Source of the DNA: an uncultured Gemmiger sp.
Lineage (GTDB): Bacteria; Bacillota; Clostridia; Oscillospirales; Ruminococcaceae
Length of the DNA: 7,616 nt
Direction: 5' to 3'
Assembly: GCA_944382805.1 (NCBI GenBank)
Contig: CALWNS010000168.1
Coordinates: forward strand, 1 to 7,616
The stretch's first letter is position 1. Each line of letters opens with the position of its first letter. The notes under the pieces were generated by a model, which saw only the letters and a program-made list of their open reading frames with translations, was not told the DNA's origin and did not search any database. The translations under genes were made by a program, and so were the position numbers. Positions 1-6,220 of this stretch are shown here, piece after piece.

Positions 1-590
1 CGGCGGTTATAGCCAAAGCTGCTGTACTGGAACAGGAAGGTCATGACCAGCATGATCAGCAGCATGACCACGACGATGAAGCCCCAGTTGGACAGGATGG
101 AAACGCCCTGCTTGCCGAACAGGTTCAGCCCCTGCTGGTTGTTCATGCTGAACGAGATGCATTCGTATACCAGCGTAATGCCCAGGCCCAGGACCATAGG
201 CAGGATGCGCAGGTTGACGAACAGCACGCCGACAAAGCCGCCGGCCAGCATACCCACGACCATGCTGAAGATCAGCACGCCGACGCCGCCCAGGTTGAGC
301 GAAAGCGCCAGGTTGCCGCCCACGATGCAGGCCAAAAACATCTGCGAACCGGTGGAAGTATCCATACGGCCGACCGGCAGGTTGCAGTTAAGGCCCAGGG
401 CAAAGCAGAACGAGGTGACCAGGTTGCGCATCAGGGTCGTGTAGTCAATAACGGAATTGAGGGTGTGTACGCCGCAGAAGGCGAGATTCAGCAGTTCCAT
501 GATCAGCCACACGGCCGCCGGCACCGCAATGGTAAACAGCGCATTGTAGAGCAGGAGGTGGTCTTTTTTGAAAGTTTGCCATTTGCTCAT
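1..590 (-). CDS. Sugar-type ABC transporter permease (RbsC-like), partial, C-terminus off the left edge
   Basis: This is an integral membrane subunit of a CUT2 importer (BPD_transp_2 family), read from ATG at 590 to the left edge: 196 complete codons with no stop. The start is set by an AAAAGGAGAG ribosome binding site at 598-607. Hydrophobic segments lie at about residues 15-38, 83-97, 102-126, 128-146 and 170-187. The segment GRMDTSTGS (74-82) aligns with the GGIDLSVGS motif of RbsC-type permeases, and the reading stops at FGYNR, just before the loop where family members carry the GGN motif that contacts the ATPase. The usual length is about 320-350 residues, so roughly 40 percent is missing only because the window ends. 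It lies 37 bases downstream of the binding-protein gene, and with the permease at 1998-3011 would form a heteromeric channel. The family call is firm; the substrate is unknown. Confidence 0.9.
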   Translation of the reverse strand, partial: MSKWQTFKKDHLLLYNALFTIAVPAAVWLIMELLNLAFCGVHTLNSVIDYTTLMRNLVTSFCFALGLNCNLPVGRMDTSTGSQMFLACIVGGNLALSLNLGGVGVLIFSMVVGMLAGGFVGVLFVNLRILPMVLGLGITLVYECISFSMNNQQGLNLFGKQGVSILSNWGFIVVVMLLIMLVMTFLFQYSSFGYNR

Positions 591-627
591 GACGATTCTC
601 TCCTTTTCCGGCGTTGAGGGTTCAGGT

Positions 628-1944
628 TCAGGCGGCCATCATTTCCACGATCTTGTCAAAGCTCAGGGACTGCATGATCTCGTTGACGTCCGCGGAGGTG
701 ATGTCAGGGTTGACGGTGACGAGCATCGAATCGACAAAGTCCTTGTCTGCGATCCAGCTGCCGGTCTCCATATTGTCCCACTCGGTGGTCTCGGCCAGCT
801 GGTCGGGGCTGGTGATGCCGATGAAGTTGAAGGTGAAGTAGACGGGCATATTGTCCTCGCCGCGCACGGCCGGGCTTTCGGTGCCTTCGACCAGGGCGTT
901 GTAGGTGGTGGCGAACATACAGGCGGTCATGCAGGAAACGGTCTTAACGGCGACCAGATCCACGCTGGGGTTGCCGTTGGGGTCCTGGGTGTTGAACGCG
1001 GTGGTCAGGGTGGTGCCCAGGGCGCCGATGCTGGCGACCTTGATGTCCATGCCGAAAGCCTTTTCCACTTCGTCCACCACGGTGGCGGTCTGGTTATAGG
1101 TCTGGCCGGAGCTCATGAACATCTGGTATTTGCCGCTCTGCAGCAGGGTGGAGATGCCGGGCAGCCAGGTGTCCTTGTTGGGGGAGCCGGGGTAGATGGT
1201 GACCAGGATGCCCTTGTCGTTTTCGGCGTTGGTGGTCTCGGCCGAAGCGACCAGCTCATCGATGCTCTTGGTAAAGGTCAGGCCGTACTTTTCCTGCAGG
1301 CCCTCCAGGAGGGCCTTGGCGATCTCGATGTGCTGGGTGTTGCCCTGGGAGGCCAGGGAGGTCGAAATCAAAAAGCCTTCGCTGCCGTCCTCGCTGGCGT
1401 TTTCCTCCAGCCAGTCGCCAAACAGCGAGCCGACATGCTCGTTGTTGGCGCCGATGCAGCCGGACAGGCTGGTGTAATCGGTAGAGTTCAGCTCGGGGCT
1501 GGAAACGTAGTTGCCGTTAAAGGTGTAGACCAGGCCGGCGTCCTGGCACAGCTGGGCCATGGTGCCGTTGGCGGACTTCATATCGATGATGGCGTCCGCG
1601 CCGGAGTTGATGCAGTTTTCGATAAAGGTCTTGGTGGCGGCGTCATCCTTCAGCACTTCGGAGAAGATGAACTCCACGTTATAGGTGGGGGCGATGAAGT
1701 TTTCGAGATAGGCGCGGCGGATGGTGACTTCGTCGTTGGCCTGCGCTTCGGCAATGCCGATGACGTACTTGTCGCCGTTCGCGGCGGCGGCGTCGCCAGC
1801 GGCAGGCTCGCTGCCCTCCGAGGTGGCGGCGGAGGAGGAGCCGGACCCGGCGGCGGAGCTGGAACCGGTGCTGCCGCAGGCGGCCAGCATGGAACCGGCC
1901 AGCAACAGAGCGACGGCGGACTTAAGAGCGTTTGTTTTTTTCAT
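628..1944 (-). CDS. Substrate-binding lipoprotein of the sugar-type ABC importer
   Basis: A 438-residue exported lipoprotein that should capture the importer's ligand outside the membrane. Residues 1-22 form a lipoprotein signal peptide (basic MKK start, hydrophobic core, LAAC lipobox) with the lipidated cysteine at 23. Residues 24-57 are a low-complexity Ser/Ala/Gly/Glu linker. The mature fold starts near KYVIGIAEAQ (59-68) and shows hallmarks of periplasmic-binding-protein-like domains: a GADAIIDMK strand (115-123) and GANNEHVGSLFGDWL (165-179), resembling the Dn..G..a hinge-side element. It is about 100 residues longer than RbsB-type proteins, so it belongs to a divergent branch. The ATG at 1944 is chosen over the longer open frame because it has an AAGGAGA site 6 bases upstream (1951-1957) and begins the signal peptide. 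It sits between the two permease genes. The ligand is unknown; a sugar or nucleoside-like solute is the family expectation. Confidence 0.9.
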   Translation of the reverse strand: MKKTNALKSAVALLLAGSMLAACGSTGSSSAAGSGSSSAATSEGSEPAAGDAAAANGDKYVIGIAEAQANDEVTIRRAYLENFIAPTYNVEFIFSEVLKDDAATKTFIENCINSGADAIIDMKSANGTMAQLCQDAGLVYTFNGNYVSSPELNSTDYTSLSGCIGANNEHVGSLFGDWLEENASEDGSEGFLISTSLASQGNTQHIEIAKALLEGLQEKYGLTFTKSIDELVASAETTNAENDKGILVTIYPGSPNKDTWLPGISTLLQSGKYQMFMSSGQTYNQTATVVDEVEKAFGMDIKVASIGALGTTLTTAFNTQDPNGNPSVDLVAVKTVSCMTACMFATTYNALVEGTESPAVRGEDNMPVYFTFNFIGITSPDQLAETTEWDNMETGSWIADKDFVDSMLVTVNPDITSADVNEIMQSLSFDKIVEMMAA

Positions 1945-1972
1945 GGTGTCTCTCCTTTGTTTGTGTTTTTCT

Positions 1973-1992
1973 GAAAGGGCGAAAGCCCTTGC
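1973..1992 (-). other. Intergenic hairpin before the binding-protein gene
   Basis: AAGGGC (1975-1980) and GCCCTT (1985-1990) form a perfect 6-bp stem around a 4-base loop, with one further G-C pair beyond a mismatch. It sits 7 bases after the stop of the upstream permease and before the ribosome binding site of the lipoprotein gene. On the transcribed strand it is followed by TCAGAAAAAC rather than a T run, so it is not a standard intrinsic terminator. A role in mRNA processing or 3'-end protection, raising binding-protein output relative to the permeases, is inference from position. Confidence 0.5.
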
Positions 1993-1997
1993 GTCTT

Positions 1998-3011
1998 TTA
2001 GAACTGCACGCGGGACGGCAGCAGAGCCAGGCGCTCGCTGTTCATCCACACCAGGATCAGGAAGATGATGCCGCGGATGCCCTGGATCCAGGCCGAGGAC
2101 ACGCCCACCATCAGCAGGCCGGTGTTCAGCGCGGCCACGGTCAAAGCGCCCAGGATGCCGGCGTAAGCGTTGGAGCGCGCGCCGCCAAAGATGGACATAC
2201 CGCCCAAAACGGTGGCCAGCATAACGTCCATGCCCAGGTTGCTGCCGGTCTCCACGCTGACGGCGGCGACGTTGGTCACGCTGTATACGGCGGCCAGGCC
2301 TACGCCCAGGCCGGTGACCAGGAAGCTGATGTAGGTGGCGCGGGAATTGGAGATGCCGGTCTGCTGGGCGCAGTTTTCGTTGCCGCCCAAAAAGCGCAGC
2401 TCGCGGCCCACGCGCGTAAAGTGGTACAGTACGATGCAGAAAATAAAGTACAGGGCGAACGAGACGTAGCGGAACCCGCCGTCCTCCAGCGAAACGGCCA
2501 CGTTGTAGTCGATATCGATGGTGCCGGTGCCGCCGATGAGCAGCGTGCTGATGGCGCCATAGATCTGGGTGACCACGATGGCGACCGTGATGGTTTTGAT
2601 GTGGCACACGACCGACATCGTGCAGTTGAACGCCATGAGCGCCAGCGCGGACAGGATCATGACCGCGATCATGAGCACGACGTTATTGGTGGCGGTGAAC
2701 ACCATCACGCCCAGCGTAGCGGCCAGGCCCAGCACCGAACCGATGGAGATATCCAGGTTGCCGTTGGAATAGATGAACGAAACGCCGGTGGCGCAGGTGC
2801 CGATGATGACGGCCTGGCTGAAGAGGCTGCTGAACACCGACATCCTGAAAAACTGCCCGCCGGTGGCGACCGTGAAGATCAGGATGATGATGGCCAGCAT
2901 GGCAAAGGGGAAAACCATCAGGAAATAGCGGCTCTGGCGGATAACGCTGATCCGTTCGCCCAGGCTCAGCACGTGTTCCTTTTTGGGGGTGGGGGTTTTG
3001 GCTGCTTCCAT
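1998..3011 (-). CDS. Sugar-type ABC transporter permease (RbsC-like)
   Basis: A complete 337-residue membrane subunit of the importer, BPD_transp_2 family, of normal length. After a short basic cytoplasmic N-terminus, hydrophobic segments occur at about 32-49, 64-81, 88-106, 111-131, 138-159, 182-197, 226-246, 261-275, 283-302 and 309-323. Family motifs are present: NGNLDISIGS (83-92), matching the GGIDLSVGS element, and GGNENCAQQTGI (209-220), matching the cytoplasmic GGNe.aA..sGI coupling loop. The C-terminal half (ATVLGGMSIFGGARS, then LNTGLLMVGVSS) is close to RbsC in pattern. The start is fixed by a consensus AGGAGG (3020-3025) 8 bases before the ATG and 18 bases after the ATPase stop. 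Unlike the permease at 1-590 its motifs are conventional, so the two are diverged partners rather than recent duplicates. Confidence 0.95.
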   Translation of the reverse strand: MEAAKTPTPKKEHVLSLGERISVIRQSRYFLMVFPFAMLAIIILIFTVATGGQFFRMSVFSSLFSQAVIIGTCATGVSFIYSNGNLDISIGSVLGLAATLGVMVFTATNNVVLMIAVMILSALALMAFNCTMSVVCHIKTITVAIVVTQIYGAISTLLIGGTGTIDIDYNVAVSLEDGGFRYVSFALYFIFCIVLYHFTRVGRELRFLGGNENCAQQTGISNSRATYISFLVTGLGVGLAAVYSVTNVAAVSVETGSNLGMDVMLATVLGGMSIFGGARSNAYAGILGALTVAALNTGLLMVGVSSAWIQGIRGIIFLILVWMNSERLALLPSRVQF

Positions 3012-3029
3012 ATCGGCTGCCTCCTTTCT

Positions 3030-4535
3030 TTAGATCATGTGTTCGATCAGTTCGCGGTCGTCGTAGCCGTCCTTGCGGAAGAACTCGCCCGAAACGGCGC
3101 CGTCGCGCAGGATCAGCAGCCGGTCGCACATACCCATCAGTTCGGGCAGCTCCTCGCTGATCATAATGATGGATTTGCCCTGCTTTTTCATGTCGTAGAT
3201 CAGCTGGTACATGGCGGCTTTTACGCCGATATCCACGCCGCGGGTGGGGCAGTCCAGGATCAGCACGTCCGCGTCGTCGGCGCACCATTTGCCGAACACG
3301 ACCTTCTGCTTGTTGCCGCCGGACAGCGCGCGCACCGGCTGGTAGGCGTTCTGGCACTTGATCTGCAACGCCTGGATCTGCTTTTCGACGTAGGTTTTTT
3401 CTTTCCAGGGCAGGATGAACGGGCCGGCGTTGTTTTTGTCGTAGCCGGTGGAGGCGATGTTGGCAAAGATCGAAGCGTTCAGCTCCAGGCTTTCGGTATC
3501 GCGGTTTTTGGAAACATATCCCATGCCGCTGCGGAACGCGACCTGCGCGTTTTTGATCCTGGTGCCGCTTTTGGTCAGGATCACATCGCCGTCCACGATC
3601 TCCTCCAGGCCGTACAGCGCGCGGCCCAGCGTGTGCATCCCGCAGTCCGAAAGGCCGCCGATGCCCAGGATCTCCTGCTTGTGCAGCTCCAGATCAAAGC
3701 AGAGCAGGCTGTGCATGGTGGTGATGCAGTCGGCTTTCAGCACGACCTCGTCGCCGTAACCGTCGTTGTCGGAGCGGTAGTAGTCGCCTTTGATCTCGCG
3801 GCCGACCATCTTCTGTTTGATGTCGTCCGGGTCAAAGTCCTTTTTCTCGATGTTGTCGATGATGACGCCGTCGCGCAGGACGGTCAGCGTGTCGCACTGT
3901 TCCATCATCTCGTTCAGGTCGTGGCTGATGATCATGACGGCCTTGTTGTTGTCCGCCATTTCGTGCATGATGCGGTAGATGATGTCGCGCCCGCCCTGCG
4001 AAAGCGCGGTGGTCGTTTCGTCCACTATCAGCAGCTCGGGGTCGTTGTACACGCACTTGGCGATCTCGATGAGCTTGCGCTCCTGCATATCGTAGTGGCC
4101 GGCCGGCAGCGCGGGGTTGATGTTGGTCACGCCGATCTTTTCCAGCGCTTTGCGCGCTTCGGCCACCATGGCGGCTTTGTTGATAAGGGGGCCTTTTTTG
4201 AACTTGCCGTAGTTGCCCAGGAAAATGTTTTCCGCCACCGAGATGTTGGCGATGGTGCCGGATTCCTGCACGATCATGCCGATGCCGGCGGCCTGGGCTT
4301 CCAGCATGGTGGAAGGTTTCCAGGGTTTGCCCTTGTAAAACATCTCGCCCATGCTGGCGGGCTGCATCCCCGCAATGATCGAGGACACGGTCGATTTGCC
4401 GGAGCCGTTTTCGCCGATCAGACCGCGGATCTCGCCCGTTTTTACCACGAAATCCACATGGTGCAGCGCCACGGTCACGCCAAAGTACTTGCAAAGGTCC
4501 CGCACTTCGACCAGCGTCTCGCCTTTGTGTGCCAT
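3030..4535 (-). CDS. Sugar-type ABC transporter ATPase with two fused nucleotide-binding domains (RbsA/MglA-like)
   Basis: A 501-residue cytoplasmic ATPase that powers the importer, of the usual length for CUT2 tandem ATPases. Domain 1 has Walker A GENGSGKST (41-49), Q-loop Q90, Walker B ELLIVDE with D172/E173, and switch H205; its ABC signature position reads YDMQE (148-152) instead of LSxGQ. Domain 2 (from about 264) has a degenerate Walker A (GLSDCGMHT, 294-302), a perfect signature LSGGN (404-408), and a Walker B ending LILDCP, so the catalytic Glu is Cys429; the switch His position is Glu461. One composite site (domain 1 Walker motifs plus domain 2 signature) is therefore complete and the other is degenerate. 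Some second-domain degeneracy is normal in this family, but here it is more extensive. The ATG is supported by AGGAGG (4543-4548) 7 bases upstream. First gene of the importer operon. Confidence 0.95.
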   Translation of the reverse strand: MAHKGETLVEVRDLCKYFGVTVALHHVDFVVKTGEIRGLIGENGSGKSTVSSIIAGMQPASMGEMFYKGKPWKPSTMLEAQAAGIGMIVQESGTIANISVAENIFLGNYGKFKKGPLINKAAMVAEARKALEKIGVTNINPALPAGHYDMQERKLIEIAKCVYNDPELLIVDETTTALSQGGRDIIYRIMHEMADNNKAVMIISHDLNEMMEQCDTLTVLRDGVIIDNIEKKDFDPDDIKQKMVGREIKGDYYRSDNDGYGDEVVLKADCITTMHSLLCFDLELHKQEILGIGGLSDCGMHTLGRALYGLEEIVDGDVILTKSGTRIKNAQVAFRSGMGYVSKNRDTESLELNASIFANIASTGYDKNNAGPFILPWKEKTYVEKQIQALQIKCQNAYQPVRALSGGNKQKVVFGKWCADDADVLILDCPTRGVDIGVKAAMYQLIYDMKKQGKSIIMISEELPELMGMCDRLLILRDGAVSGEFFRKDGYDDRELIEHMI

Positions 4536-4564
4536 TTCTTTTCCTCCTTTTTTGCCGCGCGCCG

Positions 4565-4582
4565 CCTGCGCCGCCGCGCAGG
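4565..4582 (-). other. GC-rich hairpin in the importer operon leader
   Basis: CCTGCGC and GCGCAGG form a perfect 7-bp stem with a 4-base loop, about 16 bases upstream of the AGGAGG of the ATPase gene. It lies inside the predicted leader of roughly 65 bases. No T run follows, so it is not a terminator. A transcript-stabilising or translation-tuning role is inference; in such GC-rich sequence a stem of this size could also be incidental. Confidence 0.35.
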
Positions 4583-4607
4583 GACAAGCCGCCCTTGGTT
4601 TGCTTTT

Positions 4608-4637
4608 ATTATACCGGGGCGCGGCGCGGCCTCTCCA
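4608..4637 (-). promoter_or_regulatory. Predicted sigma-A-type promoter of the importer operon
   Basis: On the minus strand a perfect -10 hexamer TATAAT (4608-4613) is preceded, across an 18-base GC-only-rich spacer, by TGGAGA (4632-4637), which matches TTGACA at 4 of 6 positions. Transcription would begin near 4601, giving a leader of about 65 bases before the ATPase start. The strong -10 with a weak -35 fits a promoter that needs an activator. It is an AT-rich island in an otherwise GC-rich gap, directly downstream of a terminator, which supports the call. Confidence 0.7.
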
Positions 4638-4645
4638 CCAGTTTC

Positions 4646-4682
4646 ACGAGCCGGACTATCAAAAAAACGACTGCCGGAAATC
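4646..4682 (-). promoter_or_regulatory. Imperfect direct repeats upstream of the -35, candidate response-regulator operator
   Basis: Two copies of a pattern read on the plus strand as ACGA, GCCGGA, then ATC: 4646-4660 and 4667-4682. The GCCGGA cores start at 4650 and 4673, 23 bases apart, about two helical turns. The near copy ends within about 10 bases of the -35 box. AraC-type regulators commonly bind direct repeats just upstream of -35, and the response regulator encoded at 6217-7616 has such a domain. That it binds here is inference. Confidence 0.4.
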
Positions 4683-4695
4683 CGCTATAAAACGC

Positions 4696-4743
4696 AAAAA
4701 GCGCCCCGTTTGGCAGGTTGCATAAACCAAACGGAGCGCTTTT
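4696..4743 (-). terminator. Intrinsic terminator of the regulator/lipoprotein unit
   Basis: The arms 4697-4713 and 4727-4743 pair at 16 of 17 positions (a single C/A mismatch at 4705/4735) around a 13-base loop. On the minus strand the GC-rich stem ending GGGGCGC runs into TTTTT (4696-4700) and then a further TTTTA. It begins 38 bases after the stop of the solute-binding protein gene. The stem also has T residues at its other end, so it could partly terminate plus-strand transcription. It separates the regulatory unit from the importer operon. Confidence 0.9.
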
Positions 4744-4780
4744 GTGCGCATTGACCCGCGCGCAGGGCGCGGCGGGCGTA

Positions 4781-6220
4781 TCAGCCTTTTTGTGCCAGCC
4801 AGGCGTCCAGCTGGGCCTGTTTGTCGGCCACGATATCGTCGATGCCGGCGGCTTTCAGTTCGCTGCGGAACCGGGGCAGCGCCTCCTCCGGGTCCAGGTA
4901 GCCGGAAAGCAGCGCGTCCTCGTATTTGTTCACGATCTCCAGGCAGCTGTTGACCGCCGGGCGCAGTTCGGGCGCGGGCGTGTAGGTAAAGCCGTAGGCC
5001 GGGCTGACGACCAGCCCCTGCGGGGCCGTGAATTCCACCTCGCTGCCGTCCGGCCACACCCAGGTGCTGACGATGGTGCTGTTGGGCTGGCCCCAGTGGA
5101 CGGTGCTCCACTCCTCCTCCGGCTTGGGGTCGATGGAGGTGACGGTGTTTTCATCGATGCGGCGGTAGTCCACGCCCTCTATGCCGTAGAGCATCAGGTC
5201 GGCGGCCTGCTTGTCGGTGCACAGCAGTTCCAGCAGCTGCAGGGCGCGGCGCTGTTCGTCCTCCGGGCTGCGGGCGTTGACGCACCAGCAGATGTTGAGC
5301 GCCTGCGTGTTGCGCACGCGGGGCGTAAGGATGATGCTGTCCAGCTTTTGGCCGGTCGCACGGTTGACGCTTATGATGTTGCGGTGCCCCACCCGCTGGG
5401 AGAACACCGAGCCGCCGTACAGCGCCACGGCCCGCGCGTTGGGGATGGCGGTCAGCGGCGCGTCCGGCACGATCAGCCCCTGCTCGTACCAGGCGTGCAT
5501 CCGGGCGCACAGATCGGCAAACTCCTGCGTATCGTACCAGTTGACCACCGTGGTGCCGGTGTTGCCCATCAGCACGCCCAGGCCGTTGTTGAGCGGGTCC
5601 AGGCCCACCCCGCTCTGCAAAACCTGGCCGAAGTGCGCCACCAGCGGCCAGCCCTCCGGGTCGTAGTCCTTGATTCTTTGCAGCAGCGCGCCCAGGTCGT
5701 CCAGGGTGCGCACCGCGGCGGCGTCCGCCCCCAGGGCGTCCAGCACGTCGGCCCGCGCCATAAAGCCCACCGCATAGGTGTTGGGGTTGTTGCCCGGCAC
5801 AGCCACGATCTGCCCGCCGTAGGTCATGCAGTCCCAATAGTCCTGCGGCAGGCTGGCGCGCAGGGCGGGGAATTCTTCCAGCCAGGCGTTGAGCGGCGCA
5901 GCCTTGCCGTCGGTGACCAGGCTGTACATATTGTCGGTATCGGTATAGCAGAAAAGGTCGATGTCCTGGCCGCACAGCAGCGCGTGTTCCAGCACATCGT
6001 TGTAGCCGGCGGTGGAATTCTGCGTAACGGTCACCGTAAAGCCGTACCGCTCGGCCGTGATCTCGCTGAGCGCCGCGCCGATGCGCTCGCACGCCGCCGC
6101 GGACGAGGACCCCACCGTATGCATGGTGATGTTGGGCAGCTCCGCCTGCGGGGTGCGCGCGCAGCCCGCCAGCGCCAGCGCGCCCAGCGCCGCCAGCGCC
6201 GCCAAACCGCGGCGGGTCAT
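4781..6220 (-). CDS. Extracellular solute-binding lipoprotein, family 1 (LplA/DUF3502-like)
   Basis: A 479-residue exported lipoprotein. Residues 1-19 are a lipoprotein signal (MTRR basic start, Ala/Leu core, LAGC lipobox) with lipidated Cys20. The body resembles family 1 (CUT1-type) solute-binding proteins: an ITMHTVG strand (31-37), a YNDVLEHALLCGQDIDLF segment (73-90), DPLNNGLGVLMGN (208-220) and TQEFADLCARMHAWYEQGLI (231-250). The C-terminus (about 405-476), with DPEEALPRFRSELKAAGIDDI and a QLDAWLAQK ending, matches the DUF3502 pattern of LplA-like proteins. The ATG overlaps the stop of the response-regulator gene by 4 bases and no clear Shine-Dalgarno precedes it, which suggests translational coupling. 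No CUT1 permeases occur in the window, so a ligand-sensing role with the regulator is likely, with import through permeases encoded elsewhere as the alternative. Nine cysteines besides Cys20 are unusual for an exported protein. Confidence 0.88.
   Translation of the reverse strand: MTRRGLAALAALGALALAGCARTPQAELPNITMHTVGSSSAAACERIGAALSEITAERYGFTVTVTQNSTAGYNDVLEHALLCGQDIDLFCYTDTDNMYSLVTDGKAAPLNAWLEEFPALRASLPQDYWDCMTYGGQIVAVPGNNPNTYAVGFMARADVLDALGADAAAVRTLDDLGALLQRIKDYDPEGWPLVAHFGQVLQSGVGLDPLNNGLGVLMGNTGTTVVNWYDTQEFADLCARMHAWYEQGLIVPDAPLTAIPNARAVALYGGSVFSQRVGHRNIISVNRATGQKLDSIILTPRVRNTQALNICWCVNARSPEDEQRRALQLLELLCTDKQAADLMLYGIEGVDYRRIDENTVTSIDPKPEEEWSTVHWGQPNSTIVSTWVWPDGSEVEFTAPQGLVVSPAYGFTYTPAPELRPAVNSCLEIVNKYEDALLSGYLDPEEALPRFRSELKAAGIDDIVADKQAQLDAWLAQKG

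Noticed and set aside
628..2607. A 659-codon minus-strand frame that would fuse an N-terminal extension to the binding protein
   Set aside because: The extra 221 residues lie out of frame within the permease gene and are His/Arg-rich with no domain; the ATG at 1944 has a ribosome binding site and begins a proper lipoprotein signal peptide.
4638..4650. A possible CcpA (cre) operator in the promoter region, around TGAAAC on the minus strand
   Set aside because: Only half of the pseudo-palindromic consensus fits; the second half does not.
1932..4754. A 940-codon open frame on the plus strand, opposite the ATPase and permease genes
   Set aside because: It is antisense to clear, motif-bearing genes, has a His/Asp/Gly/Ala/Val-rich repetitive composition typical of a reversed high-GC frame, and shows no recognisable domain.
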